Below, in pieces: positions 8,612 through 14,621 of a DNA stretch of 14,621 nucleotides. The DNA is from an uncultured Gammaproteobacteria bacterium (lineage in GTDB: Bacteria > Pseudomonadota > Gammaproteobacteria > Pseudomonadales > Azotimanducaceae). The translations under genes were made by a program, and so were the position numbers. The DNA lies in NCBI GenBank assembly GCA_913043075.1, contig CAJWLI010000012.1, forward strand, positions 1-14,621. The letters run 5' to 3'. The notes below the pieces were generated by a model that was given only the letters and a program-made list of their open reading frames with translations, had not been told where the DNA came from and searched no databases. Numbering within the stretch: position 1 is the first letter of the stretch; every line of letters starts with the position of its first letter.

Positions 8612-8846
8612 CCAAGGACGTTTTGGAACTCTGAACAATAGCATCTAACCCAGATCTCAATTTAATATTGCCGCACGCATCAAATCTTGCTTACTATAGG
8701 TTGCCAAAACGTCACATGGCAGAGATTTCCTCATATTTTTGATAGTGTTAGTCTTCTTCGCTTAGGTATTTTTAAAGAGTTCGGAATATATCATAGCTTT
8801 CGAAAAGCAAAGTTCTATTCAAAATAGTTGTAGAGAAAAGAGGCCA
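8612..8846. other. Intergenic spacer between mrcA and priA
   Basis: This is the longest non-coding stretch here (235 bases). I see no small ORF with family sequence, no tRNA and no U-tracted terminator. In Pseudomonas, rpmE lies beside priA; nothing resembling ribosomal protein L31 is present on either strand. It holds a 10-base inverted repeat 77 bases apart (8617-8626 and 8704-8713) and a 5-bp mini-hairpin GCTTT-CGA-AAAGC at 8796-8808. It also has a weak promoter-like pair, TTGCCG at 8668-8673 and TACTAT at 8692-8697 with 18-base spacing, which could serve priA. Each of these could be chance. Confidence 0.6.
8617..8713. repeat. Widely spaced 10-base inverted repeat
   Basis: GACGTTTTGG at 8617-8626 is the exact reverse complement of CCAAAACGTC at 8704-8713. 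It begins six bases after the mrcA stop. The 77-base loop rules out a normal terminator hairpin. It could close a longer RNA fold or be coincidence. Confidence 0.3.
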
Positions 8847-11030
8847 ATGTTAATTTCAGTTGCTATTCCGAAGCCAATTAGAAATACCTTTACCTACGAG
8901 GCACTTCCCGGTGTTCACATAAATTTAGGCTCGCGAGTCAGCGTGCCATTTGGCAACCAAACATTAATCGGGATCGTAGTTAAAAAAGAAGCAAATAATG
9001 AGAGAACTCTCAAAAGAATCAGGAGAATCAACTCAGTTCTAGACTCTAGGGGTGATATGCCCATTGATATTCTCAATCTATGTTTGTGGGCAGCTGATTA
9101 TTACCATCATCCAATAGGCGATGTTTTCACAAACGCCTTACCTGCACTGCTAAGAGCTCAAGAAACAAAAACGAATCTCTTCGTTGAAAAAAAACTCAGC
9201 CTTACGTCGCTCGGTCTCGAAATGAACCAATCAACAAAAAAACTATCCCCAAAGAAAAAGATGCTATTTCGGTTAATTCAGGAAGAAGAAAAAACCAAGG
9301 AGGCACTTTTCAAGTCAGGTATCAAACCATACTTGATAAGAATCTTCTTAAACGAAGGCTGGGCCTATTGGCAAATCACTAGAAAAAAAGCTGAAGTAAA
9401 AACTTCGAAACTGAATATTAGCTACGGAGACCTTATTTTAAATAGCGATCAAAAAAAAGTTGTGGCTGAGCTTTCAGATAGAGATGAAAACAGGCCTTTT
9501 TTGCTGCAAGGAATAACTGGTAGCGGGAAGACAGAGATTTATCTGAGAGCTATAGAACCCCACCTCAATCTAGGACGGCAAGCATTGATCTTAGTTCCAG
9601 AAATTGGTCTCACGCCGCAAATGGTATCAAGATTCGAAGATAGATTCTGCACGAGAGTAGCTATAATTAATTCTTCGCTAACGGATAAACAAAGAGCCCA
9701 GGCTTGGATTGATGCAAAAGAAGGACAAAGCGGAATTATTCTTGGCACTAGATCTGCCATTTTTACTCCTTTGAAAAATTTAGGAATCATTATTGTTGAT
9801 GAGGAACACGACTTATCATTTAAGCAACAGGAAGGTTTCAGATATTCAGCGCGAGATCTAGCTATTTATCGAAGCCATATAGAACGAATCCCTATTATAC
9901 TTGGATCTGCCACACCATCTTTAGAGAGCCTCTTTAACGCAAAGAGGGGAAAGTACAAAAAACTCTCTCTAAACTCAAGGCCCACTGAAAGCCATCCAGA
10001 AACATACAGAGTTATTGATACTTCTCAATTCGCTACAAGAGAAGGACTAACGCAATTTGCACTTCGAAGCATACAAAAGACTCTGAACTCCGGGAAACAA
10101 GCATTGGTGTTTGTTAACCAGAGAGGGTTCTGCCCAATACTTTTGTGTGAAGAATGCAAACAAATCGCGACTTGCGATAGATGCCAAGTCAAATTGACCT
10201 ACCATCAAACCACTGAGGTCTTGAGCTGCCATCATTGCGGAAGATTAAAAAGCTATCCAGCGCCTTGCGATAGTTGTGGAAGCTCAAGATGGATTCATCT
10301 TGGAGTGGGCACCGAAAGACTCGAAAAATTTTTAAGCGAAAGTTTCCCAAAGGAAGAGATTTTAAGAATCGATCGTGATTCCATGAAAGGGAAAAACTCG
10401 ATGCGCATGGCGATAGATAGGATTAAAGAAGATAAGCCTCGCATATTAATAGGAACTCAGATCTTAGCTAAGGGACATCACTTTCCTAATATTACCTTAG
10501 TGATAATAGTGAACGTCGACGCGGGATTTTACTCCGCAGACTTTCGTGCGCTGGAGCGGTTAGGTCAAACAATTTTACAAGTTGGAGGTAGAGCTGGGAG
10601 AGGAACACACGCCGGAGAAGTTTTAATCCAGACTCAATTTGGAAACCAAGAAACTTTGCAAAAGTTGATTAAAACCGGATATCAAAAATTTGCTGAGCAC
10701 TTGCTTAATGAGAGAGCCGATGCTTTTCTTCCTCCAGTCCGCTACGAAGTCGCGATCCATTCTGAAAGTCCCGAACAGAACCTAGCGATAGATTTCTTGC
10801 AAAATATCAAGAGAAATATACCAAAGTCCAAAGACTTGTCTTTGGCAGGACCATTACCTGCGATTATTGAAAAAAAGAATAATAGGTTTCGCCAAAAACT
10901 CATTCTAATATCCAAGGAAAGAGAGCCTTTACACAAAAAACTTAGTGAGATCGAGAGATTTATTGCGAAAAGCAAGTTACCAAGGGGATTGAAATGGTCT
11001 ATTGATGTTGATCCACTCAATATGGTGTAA
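8847..11030 (+). CDS. priA: Primosomal protein N' (replication restart helicase PriA)
   Basis: 3'-to-5' superfamily 2 DNA helicase that recognises abandoned forks and D-loops and reloads the replicative helicase with PriB/DnaT-type partners. It has 727 residues (E. coli 732). Order: an N-terminal 3'-DNA-binding domain (FTYEALPG... LGSRVSVPFG, ~1-100), then a helicase core with Walker A GITGSGKT at 222-229 and DEEH at 318-321 followed by the aromatic-rich loop FKQQEGFRYSARD. A zinc domain is inserted with all eight cysteines: 434, 437, 443, 446, 461, 464, 474 and 477. Motif V/VI follow as GTQILAKGHHFP and QVGGRAGRG. The ATG at 8847 has AGAGG close upstream. It is preceded by a 235-base spacer, so probably starts its own transcript. 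ArgS, found between priA and ftsN in Pseudomonas, is absent. Confidence 0.97.
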   Translation: MLISVAIPKPIRNTFTYEALPGVHINLGSRVSVPFGNQTLIGIVVKKEANNERTLKRIRRINSVLDSRGDMPIDILNLCLWAADYYHHPIGDVFTNALPALLRAQETKTNLFVEKKLSLTSLGLEMNQSTKKLSPKKKMLFRLIQEEEKTKEALFKSGIKPYLIRIFLNEGWAYWQITRKKAEVKTSKLNISYGDLILNSDQKKVVAELSDRDENRPFLLQGITGSGKTEIYLRAIEPHLNLGRQALILVPEIGLTPQMVSRFEDRFCTRVAIINSSLTDKQRAQAWIDAKEGQSGIILGTRSAIFTPLKNLGIIIVDEEHDLSFKQQEGFRYSARDLAIYRSHIERIPIILGSATPSLESLFNAKRGKYKKLSLNSRPTESHPETYRVIDTSQFATREGLTQFALRSIQKTLNSGKQALVFVNQRGFCPILLCEECKQIATCDRCQVKLTYHQTTEVLSCHHCGRLKSYPAPCDSCGSSRWIHLGVGTERLEKFLSESFPKEEILRIDRDSMKGKNSMRMAIDRIKEDKPRILIGTQILAKGHHFPNITLVIIVNVDAGFYSADFRALERLGQTILQVGGRAGRGTHAGEVLIQTQFGNQETLQKLIKTGYQKFAEHLLNERADAFLPPVRYEVAIHSESPEQNLAIDFLQNIKRNIPKSKDLSLAGPLPAIIEKKNNRFRQKLILISKEREPLHKKLSEIERFIAKSKLPRGLKWSIDVDPLNMV

Positions 11031-11100
11031 CCTTCTAACATTCGACAAGAAGCCTGGGTTGTAAGGTGGACTGAATAAGGACTTGAAAAATTAATCTAAC

Positions 11101-11640
11101 ATGAACAGGAGAAAAACGGCCCAAAGAAAAACCGGGGAAAAAATCCAGACCTTTTTAATTGGTTTTTTTCTTGGGTGTATTTTTTCCTTCTCGTTAACCT
11201 CTTGGTTTCTCTATCTCAATGGGGGTCCCGGCCCTGTCGTAAAGGAAGAAAGCGTATCAGTAGAAAATTTGATTCCAGCAGAGCAAGAATATGAATTCTG
11301 GGATATGTTTCCTAATAATGAAGTCGAAGTGGAAAAGTTCAACGCCCAAGACAGAGAATATACACGCCCAGAAGAAATCTGGGAAATCCAGACCGGATCG
11401 TTTTTTGAACATTACGACGCAAATCAGGTTAGAGGCTCGCTAATACTTCTTGGATTGGAGGCTAGAATAGAGAGAGTATCTATTGAAGACAAAAATAGGT
11501 ACCGAGTAATATTAGGGCCGTATAACAAGAAAACTAAAGTTGTAGAAATCGAAAAATTGCTAGAAGAAAATGATTTAGAAAGTATCACAAAATCAATTAT
11601 CTTAGAGAAATCAAAGAACGAACTTCAAATACCACAATGA
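11101..11640 (+). CDS. ftsN: FtsN-like SPOR-domain cell division protein, short form
   Basis: Bitopic inner-membrane protein, probably FtsN, which activates septal peptidoglycan synthesis (FtsWI) and binds denuded glycan at the septum. It has 179 residues, against 319 in E. coli. The basic cytoplasmic N-terminus (MNRRKTAQRKTGEK) is followed by a membrane segment (~17-39). A linker of only about 50 residues follows. It contains YEFWDMFPNNEVEV (64-77), matching the FDFYxLLPxxEVxV motif of gammaproteobacterial FtsN. A SPOR domain runs ~92-167 (IWEIQTGSF, LLGLEARI, YRVILGPY). The position between priA and hslVU supports FtsN over DamX or another SPOR protein. The start at 11101 lacks a clear ribosome binding site. 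The TGA is 26 bases before the preferred hslV start. Confidence 0.85.
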   Translation: MNRRKTAQRKTGEKIQTFLIGFFLGCIFSFSLTSWFLYLNGGPGPVVKEESVSVENLIPAEQEYEFWDMFPNNEVEVEKFNAQDREYTRPEEIWEIQTGSFFEHYDANQVRGSLILLGLEARIERVSIEDKNRYRVILGPYNKKTKVVEIEKLLEENDLESITKSIILEKSKNELQIPQ

Positions 11641-11656
11641 AATATTATAAATATCT

Positions 11657-11663
11657 AAGGAAG
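11657..11663 (+). promoter_or_regulatory. Ribosome binding site deciding the hslV start
   Basis: AAGGAAG ends 3 bases before the ATG at 11667, with its AGGA core 5 bases away. It supports 11667 over the in-frame ATG at 11637, which overlaps the ftsN stop as ATGA. Confidence 0.55.
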
Positions 11664-11666
11664 AAA

Positions 11667-12233
11667 ATGGATCAATTCCATGGCACTACCATAGTATCAG
11701 TAAGAGGAGAATCGGCCGTAGCCATTGGCGGCGACGGTCAGGTCACGATGGGAGACACCATCATGAAAGGGAACGCAAAAAAAGTTAGAAGACTCTATAA
11801 AGATCAAGTTATCGCAGGATTTGCGGGAGGAACAGCCGATGGCTTCACATTAATCGAAAGATTCGAAGAAAAACTAACAAAGCACCAAGGAAATCTCACT
11901 CTTTCGTCGGTGGAATTAGCAAAAGAATGGAGAACGGATCGTTTTCTTCGAAAATTGGAAGCACTCCTTCTAGTTGCAGACAGCAAAAACTCACTGTTGA
12001 TTACAGGTAATGGAGACGTAGTAGAACCGAGCGATGGAATTATGGCGATTGGATCAGGAGGACAGTATGCAAAGGCAGCAGCTATGGCACTTCGCGCTCA
12101 TACAAAATTAACCGAAAAAGAAGTAGTTCAGAGAAGCCTCACCATAGCCGCTGAGATCTGCGTCTACACTAACCAAGAAATAATTATTGAAGAAATCAAA
12201 TCTAAGGCAACAAATGTCAAACATGACCCCTAG
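11667..12233 (+). CDS. hslV: HslV, peptidase subunit of the ATP-dependent HslUV protease
   Basis: Proteasome beta-like threonine peptidase that forms a double hexamer capped by HslU rings and degrades unfolded or regulatory proteins in the cytoplasm. From ATG 11667 it has 188 residues. It begins MDQFHGTTIVSV: the nucleophile should be the first Thr (T7), exposed by removal of a six-residue leader, as in other HslV proteins with an MxQFHGTT start; E. coli has only Met before TT. Other active-site residues match: D23 and K39 (E. coli mature D17, K33), within GGDGQ and MKGNAKKVRRLY. FAGGTADGF and ITGNGDVVEP follow. The N-terminal Thr argues against the Ser-type CodW. Its last 20 bases overlap hslU, so the two are translationally coupled. 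Confidence 0.95.
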   Translation: MDQFHGTTIVSVRGESAVAIGGDGQVTMGDTIMKGNAKKVRRLYKDQVIAGFAGGTADGFTLIERFEEKLTKHQGNLTLSSVELAKEWRTDRFLRKLEALLLVADSKNSLLITGNGDVVEPSDGIMAIGSGGQYAKAAAMALRAHTKLTEKEVVQRSLTIAAEICVYTNQEIIIEEIKSKATNVKHDP

Positions 12234-13539
12234 AGAAATAGTGCACTATCTTGACAAACACATTGTAGGTCAGAACTCGGCTAAGCGAGCTGTAGCAATA
12301 GCTTTGAGAAATCGCTGGAGGAGAATGCAGTTAAATTCAGATTTGCGATCAGAGATATCGCCTAAAAATATACTCATGATTGGGCCTACCGGTGTTGGGA
12401 AAACAGAGATTGCACGCCGTTTAGCCAAACTGGCGGGGGCTCCTTTCGTGAAGGTAGAGGCTACTAAATTCACTGAAGTGGGATACGTGGGAAGAGACGT
12501 AGAATCAATAATCAGAGACTTAATAGAGGCTGCAACAAAAATGTTGCGAGAGAAGAGAATTAACGCCCACCAACCCATAGCATACGAACTAGCAGAAGAC
12601 CGAATTTTAAATGCTCTAGTGCCTAGGTCCAGAAACCCGAACCCAGATGAAAATAACGCAGCTAATCAAGTAATGAGGAAAAAATTAAGAGAAGGAGAAT
12701 TAAACGAAAAAGATGTGGAAATAGAAATAGAGTCTTCTGGTTTTGGTTTAGAAATAATGACCCCTCCTGGAATGGAGGAAATGACTAATCAACTCCAGAG
12801 CATGTTTTCTAACCTCAACCCAGGCAAGAAAAAAACAAAAAAAATGAAAGTAAAGGATGCTCTAAAAATTCTTAGCGAAGAAGAAGCAAAAAAACTTATC
12901 AATGAAGACGAACTCCGAAGCGAGGCGATTGAATTAGTTGAGCAAACAGGGATAGTTTTTATCGACGAACTCGATAAGATCGCAAAAAATGCCGCTCACA
13001 ATGGCGGGGAAATCTCAAGGGAAGGAGTTCAAAGAGATTTACTCCCTTTGATTGAAGGGACCAATGTTACAACAAAATTTGGACTAGTCAGGACCGACCA
13101 TATCTTGTTTATTGGCTCGGGAGCCTTCCATTTATCAAAACCTTCAGATTTAATTCCAGAGCTCCAAGGAAGGCTTCCAATAAGAGTGGAATTAGACTCT
13201 CTTTCAGCAAAAGACTTTGCAAAGATATTGATAGAACCTAAAGCATCGTTAGTTGAGCAATATTGTGCTCTCTTAAGCACAGAGGGAATTGAACTTAAAT
13301 TCGAAGAGTCTGCAATCACTCAACTCGCCGATCTCGCATGGGAAGTGAATGAAAAAACAGAAAACATTGGAGCCAGGAGGCTGCAAACGGTCATGGAGAG
13401 AATGCTAGAAAATATTGCATTCGAAGCGCCTGATATAGCCACAAAAGAGGAAAAAATAATCACAATAGATGCTGTCTATGTGAACGACCACTTATCGAAC
13501 CTCGTCGCTGATTCAGATTTATCCAAATATATTTTGTGA
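12214..13539 (+). CDS. hslU: HslU, AAA+ ATPase subunit of the HslUV protease
   Basis: Hexameric unfoldase that recognises and threads substrates into HslV. From the ATG at 12214 it has 441 residues (E. coli 443) and begins MSNMTPREIVHYLDKHIVGQ. AAGG lies 6 bases upstream. The frame is open back to 12187, but those nine codons lie in hslV and are not family sequence. Walker A GPTGVGKT is at 57-64, the pore motif region GYVGRDVES follows, the family-specific I-domain insertion lies between, and Walker B GIVFIDELDK starts at 246. Sensor-2 is ENIGARRL. It ends DLSKYIL, close to the E. coli tail DLSRFIL that inserts into HslV and activates it. The stop overlaps the next ATG by one base (TGATG). 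Confidence 0.97.
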   Translation: MSNMTPREIVHYLDKHIVGQNSAKRAVAIALRNRWRRMQLNSDLRSEISPKNILMIGPTGVGKTEIARRLAKLAGAPFVKVEATKFTEVGYVGRDVESIIRDLIEAATKMLREKRINAHQPIAYELAEDRILNALVPRSRNPNPDENNAANQVMRKKLREGELNEKDVEIEIESSGFGLEIMTPPGMEEMTNQLQSMFSNLNPGKKKTKKMKVKDALKILSEEEAKKLINEDELRSEAIELVEQTGIVFIDELDKIAKNAAHNGGEISREGVQRDLLPLIEGTNVTTKFGLVRTDHILFIGSGAFHLSKPSDLIPELQGRLPIRVELDSLSAKDFAKILIEPKASLVEQYCALLSTEGIELKFEESAITQLADLAWEVNEKTENIGARRLQTVMERMLENIAFEAPDIATKEEKIITIDAVYVNDHLSNLVADSDLSKYIL

Positions 13540-13916
13540 TGAAGACACCTGAATCCCTGCATATTCACAAAAAGTCTGCAGAGTTAGAAGTTTTATTCTC
13601 CAACGAAAAGCCTATTAGACTTAGCGCGGAATACTTACGAGTTTTCTCTCCATCCGCAGAAACAAAAGGTCACGGACCTGGCCAAGAAGTACTCCAATAC
13701 GGCAAGAGAGCCGTGCAATTCCTAGACTTAGAATTTCAAGGGAATTATGCAGTAAAAATTAGTTTTTCGGACGGACACAATTCAGGTATCTACTCATGGG
13801 ATTATTTGATTGAACTCGCGACAAATTTTGAGCAAAACTGGAACGATTATTTAAGAAGGCTCGCCCAGGAAAAAAGGTCGAGAGACCCTATTTTTATCGA
13901 TGCAATATCCGATTAA
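13539..13916 (+). CDS. DUF971 protein (gamma-butyrobetaine hydroxylase-like N-terminal domain)
   Basis: A small standalone DUF971 protein of 125 residues; function not established. Family hallmarks are LRVFSPSAETKGHGPGQ (~33-49), a GK pair, then LEFQGNYAVKISFSDGH and SGIYSWDYL. The domain also forms the N-terminus of gamma-butyrobetaine hydroxylase and the C-terminus of the plastid Fe-S scaffold HCF101, so a metal or Fe-S link is possible but unproven here. There is no signal peptide or membrane segment, so it is cytoplasmic. I chose ATG 13539 because it overlaps the hslU TGA as TGATG; a GTG at 13536 is one codon longer. The same gene follows hslU in Pseudomonas (PA5055, from memory), so the placement is conserved. 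Confidence 0.9.
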   Translation: MKTPESLHIHKKSAELEVLFSNEKPIRLSAEYLRVFSPSAETKGHGPGQEVLQYGKRAVQFLDLEFQGNYAVKISFSDGHNSGIYSWDYLIELATNFEQNWNDYLRRLAQEKRSRDPIFIDAISD

Positions 13917-13920
13917 GTCG

Positions 13921-13945
13921 CGTGTTATCGGGCTCGTGTTATAGT
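13921..13945 (+). promoter_or_regulatory. Candidate extended -10 promoter and direct repeat before ubiE
   Basis: TGTTATAGT (13937-13945) is an extended -10: TG, one base, then TATAGT, which is 5 of 6 with consensus. It lies 26 bases before the ubiE ATG. No -35 is evident. The octamer CGTGTTAT occurs twice, at 13921-13928 and 13935-13942, 14 bases apart, the second copy overlapping the -10. A regulator could bind there, or it is chance. Confidence 0.35.
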
Positions 13946-13971
13946 AATAAGTCAGAATTTAGTAAGCAAAA

Positions 13972-14621
13972 ATGAGCAAAGAAGACGAATTTACCCACTT
14001 TGGCTTCGATAAAGTCAGGACCGCAGAAAAAGCAGAAAGAGTTGCAGGGGTCTTCAACTCTGTATCTGCCGACTACGACATTATGAATGATCTAATGTCG
14101 CTTGGAACCCATCGAATACTCAAAAGAATTGCAGTAAATCAAACGAAACTCAAGGCCGGGGAAAGGGTGTTGGACCTAGCAGGTGGAACAGGGGACATGG
14201 CATTGCTACTGCATAAAATTGTATCGTCCTCAGGCTTTGTTTTTGTTTGTGATATTAACCAGGCTATGCTCAAAAAGGGGCGAGAACGGCTCCTGGATAA
14301 AGGAATAATAAAAGGGACTGCGTACATCCAAGCGGATGGTGAAAAACTAACTTTTAGAAAAAATTCTTTTGATGCGATTACTGTCTCCTTTGGAATAAGA
14401 AACTTCACCAACAAGCAAAAAGCTCTAGAATCGATGTTAGAAGTGCTGGACTACGGAGGTCGATTAGTTATCCTCGAATTTTCGAGGCCTACTAACCCAA
14501 CTATTTCAAAAGCCTACGCATCATTTTCAGGTCTCTGGCCTAAGTTAGGAAAGTTTATAACTGGTGACGAGTCAAGTTACAAATATCTCGTCGAATCAAT
14601 TCAAATGCACCCTGACCAAGA
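13972..14621 (+). CDS. ubiE: UbiE demethylmenaquinone/2-methoxy-benzoquinol C-methyltransferase, 3'-truncated by the window edge
   Basis: SAM-dependent C-methyltransferase of ubiquinone (and, where present, menaquinone) biosynthesis, cytoplasmic or membrane-associated. The frame from ATG 13972 stays open to the right edge; about 216 of the usual ~250 residues are visible. It begins MSKEDEFTHFGFDKV, matching the family THFGF start. FNSVSADYDIMNDLMSLGTH is the UbiE signature. The SAM motif I DLAGGTGD is at 68-75, with CDINQAML, then FDAITVSFGIRNFTNKQKAL, and the GGRLVILEFSRP loop. The last readable residues, IQMHPDQ, match the family just before its final helix. It is read separately from DUF971 (55-base gap with a candidate promoter). 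In related genomes ubiJ and ubiB usually follow; they would be outside. Confidence 0.95.
   Translation, partial: MSKEDEFTHFGFDKVRTAEKAERVAGVFNSVSADYDIMNDLMSLGTHRILKRIAVNQTKLKAGERVLDLAGGTGDMALLLHKIVSSSGFVFVCDINQAMLKKGRERLLDKGIIKGTAYIQADGEKLTFRKNSFDAITVSFGIRNFTNKQKALESMLEVLDYGGRLVILEFSRPTNPTISKAYASFSGLWPKLGKFITGDESSYKYLVESIQMHPDQ

Noticed and set aside
8617..8713. Inverted repeat as the mrcA terminator
   Set aside because: The 77-base loop and the lack of a T-run after the second arm do not fit a Rho-independent terminator.
11637..11666. ATG at 11637 as the hslV start
   Set aside because: The ATG at 11667 has a much better ribosome binding site and gives the family N-terminus (MDQFHGTT).
12187..12213. 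HslU starting at 12187
   Set aside because: The nine extra codons lie within hslV and do not resemble HslU; ATG 12214 gives the family start with AAGG upstream.
12270..12578. 102-codon minus-strand frame inside hslU
   Set aside because: It is antisense to the conserved HslU N-terminus and P-loop region, and has no family features.
1..14621. CRISPR array, mobile element, prophage or defence island
   Set aside because: No regularly spaced repeats, transposase, integrase or phage genes were seen; nearly all bases belong to recognisable housekeeping genes.

Overview
The window is a gene-dense stretch of bacterial chromosome, roughly 40% G+C by eye. It is almost certainly gammaproteobacterial. 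The evidence is the gene set and order: mrcA (PBP1A) next to aroK-aroB, gltB-gltD nearby, priA, an FtsN-like SPOR protein, hslV-hslU, a standalone DUF971 protein, and ubiE. From memory this is the gene neighbourhood of the Pseudomonas chromosome around ponA/priA/hslVU, with several genes missing. The low G+C, short spacers and missing genes suggest a compact genome, perhaps a free-living marine lineage; that is inference. No rRNA, tRNA, CRISPR, insertion sequence or phage gene was seen.

Layout: (1) 1-4465, plus strand: the 3' two thirds of gltB (open at the left edge) and complete gltD, the two subunits of glutamate synthase. (2) 4462-6100, minus strand: aroB and aroK, convergent with gltD and sharing a 4-base stop overlap with it. 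(3) 6101-6229: divergent intergenic region with candidate promoters for aroK and mrcA. (4) 6230-8611: mrcA, a bifunctional class A penicillin-binding protein. (5) 8612-8846: a 235-base spacer holding only a weak inverted repeat and weak promoter-like words. (6) 8847-13916, plus strand: priA, ftsN-like, hslV, hslU and DUF971. From ftsN to DUF971 the spacing is operon-like: 26 bases, then overlaps of 20 and 1. (7) 13917-14621: a candidate promoter, then ubiE, cut by the right edge.

The genes cover core functions: ammonia assimilation through glutamate (GltBD), two shikimate-pathway steps (AroB, AroK), peptidoglycan synthesis and septation (PBP1A, FtsN), replication restart (PriA), ATP-dependent proteolysis (HslUV) and ubiquinone/menaquinone methylation (UbiE). 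No undescribed system is visible. The points worth a second look are the plant/cyanobacterial-like GltD in an orientation unlike the Pseudomonas arrangement, the missing pilus-assembly block between mrcA and aroK, the very short FtsN, and several start-codon decisions.
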